NCBI RefSeq assembly: GCF_023822065.1
Contig: NZ_CP084930.1
Location: 310,001 to 374,000, forward strand
DNA: 64,000 nucleotides
Direction: 5' to 3'
Origin: Sphingomonas morindae
GTDB taxonomy: Bacteria > Pseudomonadota > Alphaproteobacteria > Sphingomonadales > Sphingomonadaceae
In this document: in pieces, positions 7,545-16,941 of the stretch
Position numbering within the stretch: position 1 is the first letter of the stretch
How the letters are laid out: the number at the start of each line of letters is the position of its first letter
Position numbers and translations under genes: made by a program
Notes under the pieces: generated by a model
Database searches by the model: none
What the model was told of the DNA's origin: nothing
The model's input: the letters and a program-made list of their open reading frames with translations, nothing else

Positions 7545-8588
7545 ATGCATTTTCTCGATCAGGCCAAGATCTTCATCCGTTCGGGGGCGGGCGGCCCTGG
7601 GGCGGTGTCGTTCCGGCGCGAGAAGTTCATCGAATATGGCGGCCCCGATGGCGGCAATGGCGGCAAGGGCGGCGATATCATCTTCGAAGCGGTCGCCGGC
7701 CTCAACACGCTGATCGATTTCCGCTACACTCAGCATTTCCGGGCGCCGCGCGGCAAGGGCGGATCGGGATCGAACCGCACCGGCGCGGGCGGCGAGGATC
7801 TGGTCATCAAGGTGCCCGTCGGCACCCAGGTGCTCGACGATGATCGCGAGACGGTGCTGGCCGATTTCACCGTCGCCGGGCAGCGCCAGGTGTTTCTGCG
7901 GGGCGGCGATGGCGGCCGCGGCAATCTGAGCTACAAGACCTCGACCAACCGCGCCCCCCGCCAGCACGGCCCCGGCTGGCCCGGCGAGGAAATGTGGGTG
8001 TGGCTGCGGCTGAAGCTGCTCGCCGATGTCGGGCTGGTCGGGCTGCCCAATGCCGGCAAATCCACCTTCATCAACGCGGTCACCAACGCCAAGGCCAAGG
8101 TGGGCGATTATCCCTTCACCACGGTCCGCCCGCAGCTCGGCGTGGTGCGCCACCGCGACCGCGAGTTCGTGGTGGCGGACATTCCCGGCCTGATCGAGGG
8201 CGCGGCGGACGGCGCCGGGATCGGCGATCGCTTTCTCGGCCATATCGAGCGCTGCCGCGTGCTGCTTCATCTGGTCGACGCCACGGGCGAGGACCCGATC
8301 GAGGCCTATCGTATAGTGCGCGGCGAGCTTGAGGCCTATGGCGCCGGCCTCGAGGACAAGGCCGAGCTGATCGCGCTCAACAAGGTCGACGCGATCGACG
8401 CCGAGACGCGCGCCCTCCTGCTGGCGGCGCTGGTCGAGGAGAGCGACGCGGCGGTGCTGCCGCTGTCGGGCGCGTCGGGCGAAGGGCTGGACGCGGTGCT
8501 GGATCATCTCGCCGAGGCGATCGGCCCGGCGCCGGGCGCGGACGCCATGGCGCAGGGCGAGGCACAGCCGGGATGGTCCCCATTGTGA
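7545..8588 (+). CDS. obgE: GTPase Obg/CgtA
   Basis: This is a ribosome-assembly and stress-response GTPase of 347 aa. The glycine-rich Obg domain covers about residues 1-158 ([33 protein letters not shown]). The G domain has P-loop GLPNAGKST near 165, DIPGLIEGA (G3) and NKVD (G4). The C-terminus ends shortly after the G domain, without the long OCT extension. No clear Shine-Dalgarno precedes ATG 7545. The rplU-rpmA-obgE-proB gene order is common in bacteria; here two genes intervene after rpmA. Confidence 0.95.
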   Translation: MHFLDQAKIFIRSGAGGPGAVSFRREKFIEYGGPDGGNGGKGGDIIFEAVAGLNTLIDFRYTQHFRAPRGKGGSGSNRTGAGGEDLVIKVPVGTQVLDDDRETVLADFTVAGQRQVFLRGGDGGRGNLSYKTSTNRAPRQHGPGWPGEEMWVWLRLKLLADVGLVGLPNAGKSTFINAVTNAKAKVGDYPFTTVRPQLGVVRHRDREFVVADIPGLIEGAADGAGIGDRFLGHIERCRVLLHLVDATGEDPIEAYRIVRGELEAYGAGLEDKAELIALNKVDAIDAETRALLLAALVEESDAAVLPLSGASGEGLDAVLDHLAEAIGPAPGADAMAQGEAQPGWSPL

Positions 8589-8651
8589 CGAGGCGCGCAA
8601 GCGCCTAAGCGGACGCCGCCCCCTGTTCCCCGCACCAGCCTTTCGGAAGCG

Positions 8652-9773
8652 ATGACCCGCGCCACTGTTTTCGACCCCGCGAGCTGCCCGATCCTGGTCG
8701 TCAAGATCGGCTCGGCGCTGCTCGTCACGCCCGAAGGCGAGGTGCGGCGCGCGTGGCTGGCGGGCGTGGTGGCCGATCTCGCCCGCCGCCACGCCGCCGG
8801 CCAGAAGCTGATCCTCGTCTCCTCCGGCGCGATCGCGCTCGGCGCGCGGCGACTCGGCCTGCCCGCCGGGGGCCGGGCGAGCCTGGAGGATGCGCAGGCC
8901 GCCGCCGCCACGGGACAGATCGCGCTCTCGCATTGCTGGGCCGAGCTGCTCGGCGCGGAGGGGCTCACCGCCGCGCAGATGCTGCTGACGCTCGACGATC
9001 TCGAGGACCGCCGCCGCTATCTCAACGCCAGCGCCACCTTCGCGCGGCTGCTCAGCCTCGGCGTAGTGCCCGTCGTCAACGAGAATGACACCGTCGCCAC
9101 CGAGGAGATCCGCTTCGGCGACAATGATCGCCTCGCCGCGCGCGTGGCGCAGGCCGCCGGCGCCGGCGGCGTGGTGCTGCTTTCGGACGTGGACGGGCTG
9201 TTCACCGCCAATCCCGGCGTCGATCCCGAGGCCAGGCTGATCGAGGACGCCGTGCTGGACGCCGCCACGCTCGCCATGGCCGATCGTGGCTCGGCCTCGG
9301 GCATGGGATCGGGCGGCATGATCGCCAAGCTCGAGGCGGCGCGCATCGCCCATGCCGCGGGCGCGCATCTCGCCATTATCGGCGGCCGCAGGCCCGATCC
9401 GCTCGGCGCCTTCCGGGCGAGCGGGCGCGGCACCGTGTTCGCCGCGGGGCCGGGCGCGCCCGCGCGCAAGGCGTGGCTCGCGGGCCGGCTGACCGCCAAG
9501 GGCCGCATCCTCATCGATGCCGGCGCCGCTCAGGCGCTGCGCCAGGGCGCGAGCCTGTTGCCGGCGGGCGCGATCGGCGTCGAAGGCGGCTTCGCGCGGG
9601 GCGACGTGGTGGATATCGTGTCCGACGGGCGCACCCTGGCGCGCGGCCTGGTCGAATATGATGCGGATCAGGCGCGCCGCATCGCCGGGCTGCGCACGGC
9701 CGCGCTGGCGGAGACGCTGGGCCACGCGCCGCGCGCCGCGCTGGTGCATCGCGATCATCTGGTGCTGCTGTGA
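8652..9773 (+). CDS. proB: Glutamate 5-kinase
   Basis: This enzyme catalyses the first step of proline synthesis, ATP-dependent phosphorylation of glutamate. Of its 373 aa, the amino-acid-kinase domain covers residues 1-260 (LVVKIGSALLV, SSGAIALGARRL, NENDTVATEEIRFGDNDRLAA, GSGGMIAKLEAARIA). A C-terminal PUA domain follows (GRILIDAGAAQALRQGASLLPAG). The start has GGAAG upstream. Its stop overlaps the start of the next gene (GTGA). Confidence 0.95.
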   Translation: MTRATVFDPASCPILVVKIGSALLVTPEGEVRRAWLAGVVADLARRHAAGQKLILVSSGAIALGARRLGLPAGGRASLEDAQAAAATGQIALSHCWAELLGAEGLTAAQMLLTLDDLEDRRRYLNASATFARLLSLGVVPVVNENDTVATEEIRFGDNDRLAARVAQAAGAGGVVLLSDVDGLFTANPGVDPEARLIEDAVLDAATLAMADRGSASGMGSGGMIAKLEAARIAHAAGAHLAIIGGRRPDPLGAFRASGRGTVFAAGPGAPARKAWLAGRLTAKGRILIDAGAAQALRQGASLLPAGAIGVEGGFARGDVVDIVSDGRTLARGLVEYDADQARRIAGLRTAALAETLGHAPRAALVHRDHLVLL

Positions 9774-10690
9774 GGAACCGCCACCGCACGCTCGCCATCA
9801 CTGGCGGCACCGGCTTTGTCGGCCGGCATCTGATCGATGCGGCGCTGGCGCAGGGCCATGTGGTGCGTGCCCTCACCCGCGCCCCGCGCCCCCCGCGCGA
9901 TGGCGTGCACTGGATCTATGGCGCGCTGGAAAAGCCGGTGGCGCTCGCGCAGCTCGTCGCCGGGGCGGATGCGGTGCTGCATGTCGCGGGCGTGGTCAAC
10001 GCCGATCGCGAGGGCTTCCGCCTCGGCAATGTGGCGGGCACGCTCGCCATTGTCGAAGCCACCCGCGCCGCCGGCGTGCGCCGCTTCGTCCATGTGTCCA
10101 GCCTCGCCGCGCGCGAGCCGGGCCTGTCCGACTATGGCTGGTCCAAGGCGCGCGCCGAAACCATCGTCGCGGCCTCCGCGCTGGACTGGACGATGATCCG
10201 GCCGCCGGCGATCTTCGGCCCCGGCGATCGCGAGATGCTGGACCTGTTCAAATGGGCGCGGCGCGGGCTGGTGCCGCTGCCGCCGGCCGGCCGCTTCTCC
10301 GTGGTGGCGGCGCAGGATCTGGTGCGGCTGCTGCTGGCGGTGCTGCCCGACGACGAATCGCAGGCGGCGATCTACGAACCCGATGACGGCCGGCCCCAGG
10401 GCTGGAGCCATGTCGAATTCGCCGAGGCGCTGGGCCATGCGGTGGGCCGCCGCGCGCGCGCCCAGCCGCTGCCCGCCTGGGCCATGCATGTCGGCGCGCG
10501 GCTGGACCATCTGCTGCGCGGCGCCAACGCCAAGCTCACCGCCGATCGGGTGGGCTATATGCTGCATCCGGACTGGGTCTCGGATCCGGCGCGGCGCCCG
10601 CCCAAGCATCTCTGGCGGCCGCAGCTGGCGACGCTGGACGGTCTGGCGATCGCCGCCGAAAGCTATCGCGAGGAAGGGCTGCTCGCCTGA
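9770..10690 (+). CDS. NAD-dependent epimerase/dehydratase family; CerR-like ceramide reductase candidate
   Basis: This is an extended short-chain dehydrogenase of 306 aa: nucleotide-binding ITGGTGFVGRHLI at residues 10-22 and the catalytic Tyr-x3-Lys in SDYGWSKARAE. It overlaps proB by four bases and is 65 bp upstream of the ACP-spt pair. In Caulobacter crescentus an NAD-dependent epimerase/dehydratase (CerR) beside acp and spt reduces the 3-oxo group of the acylated intermediate. I infer the same role from family and neighbourhood. A generic sugar-nucleotide or lipid oxidoreductase remains possible. Confidence 0.7.
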   Translation: MRNRHRTLAITGGTGFVGRHLIDAALAQGHVVRALTRAPRPPRDGVHWIYGALEKPVALAQLVAGADAVLHVAGVVNADREGFRLGNVAGTLAIVEATRAAGVRRFVHVSSLAAREPGLSDYGWSKARAETIVAASALDWTMIRPPAIFGPGDREMLDLFKWARRGLVPLPPAGRFSVVAAQDLVRLLLAVLPDDESQAAIYEPDDGRPQGWSHVEFAEALGHAVGRRARAQPLPAWAMHVGARLDHLLRGANAKLTADRVGYMLHPDWVSDPARRPPKHLWRPQLATLDGLAIAAESYREEGLLA

Positions 10691-10755
10691 TCGCCGCCTC
10701 ATCGACGCCGCATTCCCTTTGCAAGCCGGCGCGCAGCATTTAAGGACTGGCCCTC

Positions 10756-11004
10756 ATGACCACGCGCGACCAAACCTTTGCCCGGGTGGCGGAGCTGATC
10801 GAGCCCTTCAACAAGAAGGGCGTGCCGCTCGCCGAACAGACCCGCTTCGCCACCGATCTGGAATGGGACAGTCTCACGGTGATGGACTTCGTCGCCGCCG
10901 TGGAGGACGAGTTCGACATTCTGATCACCATGAACATGCAGGCCCAGATCGAAACCGTGGGCCAGCTGGTGGATGCGGTCGATACGCTGAAGGCCAAGGC
11001 ATGA
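10756..11004 (+). CDS. Acyl carrier protein, sphingolipid-type
   Basis: This 82 aa carrier protein has the phosphopantetheine-attachment serine at residue 39 (EWDSLTVMDF). The helices are acidic (FVAAVEDEFDI, QLVDAVDTLKAKA). Its four-base ATGA overlap with spt suggests coupled translation and a dedicated role in supplying acyl-ACP to serine palmitoyltransferase, rather than general fatty-acid synthesis. A ribosome site AAGGA precedes the start. Confidence 0.9.
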   Translation: MTTRDQTFARVAELIEPFNKKGVPLAEQTRFATDLEWDSLTVMDFVAAVEDEFDILITMNMQAQIETVGQLVDAVDTLKAKA

Positions 11005-12263
11005 CCGACGCCGGCACCCTGGCCGAGGCCTGCACGAGCGTGCCCGAGGACGCGCCGCACGCGCCCGATCTGCTGGCCAAGTTCGATCCGCTGATCGCCG
11101 AGCGCGAGGCGCTGCTCGCCACCGGCGTGCGCGATCCCTTCGCGATCGTGATGGAGCGCGTGCTCTCGCCCACCGAGGCGATCATCAACGGCCGCCACAC
11201 CATCTTGCTCGGCACCTATAATTATATGGGGATGACCTTCGATCCCGAGGTGATCGAGGCGGGCAAGCAGGCGCTGGACGAATTCGGCTCGGGCACCACC
11301 GGCAGCCGCGTGCTCAACGGCACCTATGCCGGGCACAAGGCGTGCGAGGATGCGCTCAAGGCCTTTTACGGCACCGATCACGCCATGGTCTTCTCGACCG
11401 GCTACCAGGCCAATCTCGGCATCATCTCCACCCTGGCGGGCAAGGGCGATTACATCATCCTCGATGCCGACAGCCACGCGTCCATCTATGATGGCTGCTG
11501 GCTGGGCAATGCGGAGATCGTGCGCTTCCGCCACAATTCGGTCGAGGATCTCGATCGCCGGCTGGCGCGCCTGCCCAAGGAGGCGGGCAAGCTGGTGGTG
11601 CTGGAGGGCGTCTATTCGATGCTCGGCGATGTCGCCCCGCTGCCCGAGATGGTCGCGGTCGCCAAGCGCCACGGCGCCATGATCCTGTGCGACGAGGCCC
11701 ATGGCATGGGCTTTTTCGGCGCGCATGGCCGCGGCGTGTACGAGGCGCTGGGCTGCGAGGGCGATATCGATTTCGTCGTCGGCACCTTCTCCAAGTCGGT
11801 CGGCACGGTGGGCGGCTTCTGCGTCTCCAACCATCCCAAGTTCGAGGTGCTGCGGCTGGTCTGCCGGCCCTATGTGTTCACCGCCTCGCTGCCGCCCTCG
11901 GTGGTCGCCACCGCCGCCGCCTCGATCCGCAAGCTCATGCATGCCGATGCCAAGCGCGCGCATCTGTGGAAGAACAGCCGCCGCCTGCACCAGGGGCTGC
12001 GCGATCTCGGCTTCACGCTCGGCACGCCCGAGGCGCAGTCGGCGATCATCGCGGTGATGCTGCCCGATCAGGCGCTGGCGGTGGGCATGTGGCAGGGGCT
12101 GCTGGAGCGCGGCCTCTATGTGAACATGGCGCGGCCGCCGGCCACCCCCGCCGGCACCTTCCTGCTGCGCTGCTCGCTCTGCGCCGAGCATCGCGACGAG
12201 CAGGTGGACCAGATCATCGAGATGTTCGCCGCCGCCGGGCGCGCGGTCGGCTGCATCGGCTGA
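11001..12263 (+). CDS. spt: Serine palmitoyltransferase
   Basis: This PLP-dependent alpha-oxoamine synthase condenses serine with an acyl thioester to give 3-ketodihydrosphingosine, the committed step of sphingolipid synthesis. At 420 aa, its length and numbering match the soluble S. paucimobilis enzyme: His159 (DADSHASIYDG) stacks on PLP, Lys265 (GTFSKSVGTVGG) forms the Schiff base, and CDEAHGMGFFG binds the cofactor. The ATG overlaps the ACP stop. It ends before a strong GC hairpin. Confidence 0.95.
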   Translation: MTDAGTLAEACTSVPEDAPHAPDLLAKFDPLIAEREALLATGVRDPFAIVMERVLSPTEAIINGRHTILLGTYNYMGMTFDPEVIEAGKQALDEFGSGTTGSRVLNGTYAGHKACEDALKAFYGTDHAMVFSTGYQANLGIISTLAGKGDYIILDADSHASIYDGCWLGNAEIVRFRHNSVEDLDRRLARLPKEAGKLVVLEGVYSMLGDVAPLPEMVAVAKRHGAMILCDEAHGMGFFGAHGRGVYEALGCEGDIDFVVGTFSKSVGTVGGFCVSNHPKFEVLRLVCRPYVFTASLPPSVVATAAASIRKLMHADAKRAHLWKNSRRLHQGLRDLGFTLGTPEAQSAIIAVMLPDQALAVGMWQGLLERGLYVNMARPPATPAGTFLLRCSLCAEHRDEQVDQIIEMFAAAGRAVGCIG

Positions 12264-12269
12264 CGCGCG

Positions 12270-12303
12270 CCCGCCGTCCCCGTCGAAATGGCGGGGCGGC
12301 GGG
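12270..12303 (+). terminator. GC-rich hairpin after spt
   Basis: CCCGCCG-T-CCCCG pairs with CGGGG-CGGCGGG around a nine-base loop with one bulged T. There is no clean T-run, so it may terminate inefficiently or simply protect the spt mRNA end. Confidence 0.5.
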
Positions 12304-12387
12304 CAGTCGGATAGGGAGATTTTCCTCGTTGCGACTACGGGGCATTGCTTAATCCTATCTTCACCTCGCATCGTCACCTAGAATTAC

Positions 12388-14421
12388 GTGATGGCACCGG
12401 GTGAGCGTGACGAGGCCATGGAGGCCCCCCAGGGCGGACGATATGTCCGGCTGCGCGACAGCCTGTCCTGGGCGCATGGCGTGCTGCTCTTCTTCGCCAT
12501 CATCGCCGCGGCGGTGGTGATCGTGCTGGTGGTCCGCGCCGGCCGCTCCAACAGCGACCGCGACAACGCGCTGGCGCGCGAGCGGCACAGCTATGAGGTG
12601 GTGCTCGCCGCGCGCGCGGTCGAGGCGTCGATGGCCAGCGCCGAGGCCGCGCTCGGCCGCTTCGCGATCAGCGCCGATCGCACCATGGGCGCCACCTATT
12701 ATAATGATTGGGTGCTGGCCGGGGCCCAGATCGATCGGCTGGACCGGCTGGTCGCCGCCGATCCCGAGGAGCGCCGCCTCGCCGCACGGCTGCGCGCGCT
12801 GTACGGTCTGCGCAGCGCGGAGCTTGGCCTGCCGGCCACCAGCGCGGCCGCGCATCATGGCTGGGCCGCGCTCAACCAGTTCAACGCCGTCGGCCACAGC
12901 GACAATATCGCCGCGATCGATCAGGTGCTGGCCGATATTCGCGGCCGCGCCAGCGATCTGCTCGCCCATCGCTACGACCAGTCGAACAGCGCGGCGGTGG
13001 ACAGCAACCATTTCGCCGCCCTGCTCTCGCTCGCCGGGTTGGCGCTGATCGTCGCCGCCGGCGGGCTCGGCTGGGCGGTGGTGGTGGCGCTCGGCCGGCG
13101 CCATCGCGCCGAGACCGAGGCCGAGGAGGCCGCCGGCCGCGCCGATTGGCTGCGCGAGGCAGTGTCGGAACGCACGCAGGAGCTGAGCGAGGCCAATAGC
13201 CGGCTCCAGCGCGAGATCGCCGACCGCGCCACTGCCGAGGCGCAGCTCCGGCAGATGCAGAAGATGGATGCGGTGGGCCAGCTCACCGGCGGCATCGCCC
13301 ATGATTTCAACAATATGCTTGCCGTGGTCGTCGGCAGTCTGGATCTTGCCCGCCGCCGTGCCGCGCCCGGGGAGACGCGCGACCATATCGATCGCGCGCT
13401 CGATGGCGCGCACCGCGCCGCCGCCCTCACCCGCCGCCTGCTCGGCTTCGCCCGCGCCGAGGCGCTGCTGCCCGAATCGATCGAGCCCGCCACCCTGCTC
13501 GCCGGCATGACCGAGCTGCTGGACCGCACGCTGGGCGAGCGCATCCGCATGGATCTCCAGGTCGCCCCCGATGCCTGGCCGATCTGGTGCGATCCCACCC
13601 AGCTCGAGAACGCCGTGCTCAACCTCGCCGTCAATGCGCGCGACGCGATGGACGGCGCCGGGCCGCTCACGATCTGCGCCGAGAATTGCGTGATCGCGGC
13701 CGGCGAGGCGGGCGATCTGCCGGCCGGGGACTATGTGCGCGTCACCGTCGCGGACCAGGGCAGCGGCATGACCCCGGACGTGGTGGAGCGCGCCTTCGAG
13801 CCCTTCTTCACCACCAAGCCGATCGGCAAGGGCACCGGCCTGGGTCTGAGCCAGATTTTCGGCTTCGTCCGCCAGTCCGGCGGCCATGTGACGATCGACA
13901 CGGCGCCGGGCCGCGGCACCAGCGTCAGCCTCTATCTTCCCCGCGCGACCAAAACGCCGCGCGCCGCGCCGCGGCCCTCGGCGGTGGTGGCGCTGCCCCG
14001 ACCCCCGGCCCCGGCCCCGGCCGCCCCCGCCGATCGCCCGGTGCTGGTGGTGGAGGATGATGCCCGCGTCCGCGCCGCCACCTGCGCCGCGCTGGTCGAG
14101 CTAGGCTATGCCCCGATCAGCTGCGACTCGGCCGAGGCGGCGCTCGCGGAGCTGGCGCGCCATCCGGCGCTCAAGGTGATGCTCACCGATGTCATCATGC
14201 CCGGGCTGACGGGCACGGAACTCGCCCGCCAGGTGCGCACCACGCGCCCCGATCTCGCGATCCTCTTCGTCACCGGCTATGCCGGCGAGGACAGCGTCGA
14301 TCTGCGGGGCGAAACCGTGCTGCACAAGCCCTTCACCCTCGCCGCGCTGGATCGGGCGGTGGCCGACAGCTTCGCGCTCAGCGCACCGAGCCCCGCGCCA
14401 GGAGCCGTGGCAGCAGCGTAA
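12388..14421 (+). CDS. Hybrid sensor histidine kinase with C-terminal receiver
   Basis: This is a membrane kinase of 677 aa: transmembrane helices at about 30-50 and 210-232 flank a helical periplasmic sensor, and a coiled coil spans 236-290. The HisKA phospho-acceptor is His305 (GGIAHDFNNMLAVV). HATPase boxes follow: NLAVNARDAM near 412, DQGSGM near 456, EPFFTTK near 471 and GKGTGLGLS. A Pro/Ala linker leads to a receiver with Asp601 (TDVIMPG). GTG 12388 is followed by ATG 12391, and TAGAAT lies six bases before that ATG. No output regulator is adjacent; it sits between spt and the lipid-kinase operon. Confidence 0.88.
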   Translation: MMAPGERDEAMEAPQGGRYVRLRDSLSWAHGVLLFFAIIAAAVVIVLVVRAGRSNSDRDNALARERHSYEVVLAARAVEASMASAEAALGRFAISADRTMGATYYNDWVLAGAQIDRLDRLVAADPEERRLAARLRALYGLRSAELGLPATSAAAHHGWAALNQFNAVGHSDNIAAIDQVLADIRGRASDLLAHRYDQSNSAAVDSNHFAALLSLAGLALIVAAGGLGWAVVVALGRRHRAETEAEEAAGRADWLREAVSERTQELSEANSRLQREIADRATAEAQLRQMQKMDAVGQLTGGIAHDFNNMLAVVVGSLDLARRRAAPGETRDHIDRALDGAHRAAALTRRLLGFARAEALLPESIEPATLLAGMTELLDRTLGERIRMDLQVAPDAWPIWCDPTQLENAVLNLAVNARDAMDGAGPLTICAENCVIAAGEAGDLPAGDYVRVTVADQGSGMTPDVVERAFEPFFTTKPIGKGTGLGLSQIFGFVRQSGGHVTIDTAPGRGTSVSLYLPRATKTPRAAPRPSAVVALPRPPAPAPAAPADRPVLVVEDDARVRAATCAALVELGYAPISCDSAEAALAELARHPALKVMLTDVIMPGLTGTELARQVRTTRPDLAILFVTGYAGEDSVDLRGETVLHKPFTLAALDRAVADSFALSAPSPAPGAVAAA

Positions 14422-15286
14422 GCGCACCGAGCAGCGGCCAGCGCCGCTGCCAGGGCGTGATGGCGATGCGCGTGCCGGCGTGGCGATTGATCTTCCAGGC
14501 CAGATAATCGAGCCCGCCCGCAAAGGTGGCCGATGCCTTGGCGAGCCGCGCGAGCGTGAGCAGCTTGCCGCGCCGCTGCGTGCGCCGCCAGCGCCGCGCC
14601 GCGCGTCGGGTCTCCATCCGCGCCGCCGCCTGCTGCCGGGCGATGGGCAGCGCCGCCGCGCCGAAGCGGCGGTAGCGATCGGGATCGGCGTCCACGATCC
14701 CGGAGGGCCGCGCCGCCCGTTCGGCCCGCAGCTCGGCGCCATAAGTGAGGGTGAAGGCCAGGCGCCACAGCGCCAGATCGTCGTCCGCGCCCGCTCCGGC
14801 GGGGAGAAGCGGTAAGGCGCGCGCGAGCAGCGTCGGCGCCGCGCCCGCCACCGCGCGCACCACCGCGTCGCGGGCCTCGCCATCGGCCGCCCAGGCGATC
14901 CGCGCCGGCTGGGCGAAGCGCGCCCAGACCGAGGGATTGTCCGTGTCCGGTCCGCACAGCCGGGCGAGATCCGCCTCGCTCAGCACGGCATATTTGGCCG
15001 CCAGGCCATCCGCTTCGATCGGATAGACATTGGGCGGCAGCAGCCGGTTGGCGCGCGCTTCCCAGCCCTGCCGATAGGCGGCGCGATAGTCGGACACGAT
15101 CAGGTAGAAATCGAGCATCAGCCCGTCGAGCCGCGCCTCGCGCAGGCAGGAGCCGTAGAACAGCACGGCGCGCGCCGCAGCGCCGTGGCGCGCCGCCACG
15201 GCGGCCGCGAGCCGCGCGGCCGCGGGCTGGATCGGGAGATCAAGCTCCGCCGCGACCAGCGCCGCCAGCCCCTCCGCGCGCGCCAT
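14378..15286 (-). CDS. Tam41-like nucleotidyltransferase (CDP-lipid synthase candidate)
   Basis: This 302 aa protein resembles mitochondrial Tam41, a CDP-diacylglycerol synthase: VLFYGSCLRE (Gly45-Ser46) followed by LDGLMLDFYLIVSDY (Asp59) is the nucleotidyltransferase GS...D pattern. GWEARANRLLPPNVYPI mirrors the Tam41 block after the Asp. The C-terminal half is basic. It lies 10 bp after a lipid kinase in one operon, so I infer that it activates a phosphorylated lipid with CTP. Its tail overlaps the convergent histidine kinase by 44 bp. Whether the substrate is phosphatidate or ceramide-phosphate is unknown. Confidence 0.6.
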   Translation of the reverse strand: MARAEGLAALVAAELDLPIQPAAARLAAAVAARHGAAARAVLFYGSCLREARLDGLMLDFYLIVSDYRAAYRQGWEARANRLLPPNVYPIEADGLAAKYAVLSEADLARLCGPDTDNPSVWARFAQPARIAWAADGEARDAVVRAVAGAAPTLLARALPLLPAGAGADDDLALWRLAFTLTYGAELRAERAARPSGIVDADPDRYRRFGAAALPIARQQAAARMETRRAARRWRRTQRRGKLLTLARLAKASATFAGGLDYLAWKINRHAGTRIAITPWQRRWPLLGALTLLPRLLARGSVR

Positions 15287-15296
15287 CGGCCGAAGC

Positions 15297-16277
15297 TCAG
15301 GCGGCGAGGCTGAGGAACGGCACCGGCGCGGTCGGCGTGAGGATGATCGCCTTGCCCTCCTCGGCCTCGAACAGCTCGCCGTCGAGGATCACGCTCGGCC
15401 GCTCGCCCTCGATCACGATCTCGTCGCCGCGCTCGACATGGACACCGCGCAGCACCCCATCGCCCAGCCGGCCGAACAGGCTGGCGATGGTGGCGCCGAT
15501 CAGCGCCAGCGGGTTGCGATCCACCATCATCAGCTTGAGCGCCCCGGACGAGGAGCGCGCGCCCTGGCTGTCGCCCCGCCAGCCGAGCAGCAGCCGGTGC
15601 AGCGTGGTCACGATCAGCAGCGCGAAGACACCGCGCACCACGCCCTGGCGCACCACCGAGACCGAGATGGGACGCGGCAAGGGCGGCAGGAAGGCGGCGC
15701 GCACGCCGAGAAAGAGCGACACCACCATCGCCAGCGCCGTCAGCGCATGGCTCACCCCGTTGGGCAGACCCAGCGGATAGATCTTGTTGCGGCAATAGAG
15801 CATCGAATCGGCTAGGCCGGCGCCGCCCAGGAACATGCCGAGAACCGGCCGCGCGTTCGAGTCGCCGTTGGAAAGCGCGATCAGCTCGCGGGCCACCACA
15901 TAGGGCTGCACATCCTCGCCGGCGATCGCCACGATCCGCTGCAACGCCACCAGCGGATCGCCCACCGCGCCGAGATCCAGCGCGATCAGATTGGTCTTGC
16001 CGTTGGGCAGCACCGCCACCGGCGGCGGCGTCGCGCCGAAATGCTCGCCATGATAGAGTTCGGTGAGCGTCGCCTGCACGGTGCCGTCGCCGCCATTGAC
16101 GACGAGGATGCGCGGCCGCACCCGCGCGATCGTCTTCAGCGCCTCGCCGATCTGGTCGACATGCTCCACCTCATAGTGGAAAATGTCCGGGTTCTCGGCG
16201 CAGAAGGCGCGCACGCGCGGCAGCAGCGAGCGGTTGCCCGTCGAAAGGGGATTGGACAGCAGCGCCACCTTGGCCAT
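15297..16277 (-). CDS. Diacylglycerol/ceramide kinase-family lipid kinase
   Basis: This 326 aa protein has the DAGK catalytic fold: GGDGT at residues 62-66 (ATP site), GKTNLIALDLG, and FLGGAGLADSML. A hydrophobic insertion (about residues 183-235: HALTALAMVVSLFLGV, FALLIVTT) should associate with the inner membrane. Caulobacter's ceramide kinase CpgB belongs to this broad family and lies near spt; position here suggests a sphingoid or ceramide substrate. That is inference. The DUF2141 gene ends two bases upstream and the Tam41-like gene begins 10 bp downstream. Confidence 0.75.
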   Translation of the reverse strand: MAKVALLSNPLSTGNRSLLPRVRAFCAENPDIFHYEVEHVDQIGEALKTIARVRPRILVVNGGDGTVQATLTELYHGEHFGATPPPVAVLPNGKTNLIALDLGAVGDPLVALQRIVAIAGEDVQPYVVARELIALSNGDSNARPVLGMFLGGAGLADSMLYCRNKIYPLGLPNGVSHALTALAMVVSLFLGVRAAFLPPLPRPISVSVVRQGVVRGVFALLIVTTLHRLLLGWRGDSQGARSSSGALKLMMVDRNPLALIGATIASLFGRLGDGVLRGVHVERGDEIVIEGERPSVILDGELFEAEEGKAIILTPTAPVPFLSLAA

Positions 16278-16279
16278 GC

Positions 16280-16813
16280 TCAGCGCTCCTGCGGGGTGAT
16301 CGGGCGGAAGCGCGTGCCCGAAAGATAGGCCAGGGTGATGGGAACGGTGCGCACGCCGTCCCGCACCGATACCGCGACCTGCGCGGGATCGGGATGTCGT
16401 TTGAGCATCAGGTCGAACAGCGACAGTTCCGGATTGCCCGACATGCCGCCGCCATCGCCCCGATCGGATTTGCCCGAGCCGTTCACATCATGCCGGACGG
16501 ACACGGCATATTCGCCCGGGGCGGGCACGGGCACGCACACGTCGAGCGCCCCCGCCGCCGGCACCGGCAGTTCGATCCGCTTGAGATAGCTGCCCTTGTC
16601 GAACCAATGCTCGGGATCTCCGCCATAGCTCTGCACCCGGATCGTGCCCGTGCGGACCTTGAAGCCGGTGACGCGGACGAGCAGCGCCGGGCCATGGCCC
16701 GATTCGCAGCGCGCCGCGTCCGGTCCCGCCGGCCGCGCGGCCGCGCCCTGCGCCAGACCCGTCCCGGCAAGGCCGGCCGCGAGCAGCAGGGCGGCAAGAC
16801 GCACTTTCGACAT
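16280..16813 (-). CDS. DUF2141-like secreted protein
   Basis: This is a 177 aa protein with a cleavable signal peptide (LAALLLAAGLAGTGLAQGAAA). The mature part is beta-rich with GTIRVQSYGGDPEHWFDKGSYLKR and DVNGSGKSDRGDGGGMSGNP, the latter like the Asp/Gly-rich loop of DUF2141 proteins (possible divalent-cation binding). It is first in the operon with the lipid kinase and Tam41-like genes, hinting at an envelope-lipid function. Biochemical activity is unknown. Confidence 0.7.
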   Translation of the reverse strand: MSKVRLAALLLAAGLAGTGLAQGAAARPAGPDAARCESGHGPALLVRVTGFKVRTGTIRVQSYGGDPEHWFDKGSYLKRIELPVPAAGALDVCVPVPAPGEYAVSVRHDVNGSGKSDRGDGGGMSGNPELSLFDLMLKRHPDPAQVAVSVRDGVRTVPITLAYLSGTRFRPITPQER

Positions 16814-16941
16814 GACCTCGTTTCTCCCGGAAGCTATAGGCTCGCGGCGGAAGCGGCGCCCGGCGCGGATGCCGGGCTTCTTCCGTATCTGCTCAATCGG
16901 CTGCGATTGCGGCTAGAAAATGGTCGTGGAGCGTCCAAAGC

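Noticed and set aside
7167-9758. 863-codon minus-strand open frame opposite obg and proB.
   Set aside because: It is antisense to two clear genes, with composition typical of shadow frames and no recognisable motif.
10383-11000. N-terminal extension of serine palmitoyltransferase through an upstream open frame.
   Set aside because: The extension is a shadow of the reductase and ACP genes; ATG 11001 gives the standard 420-residue protein.
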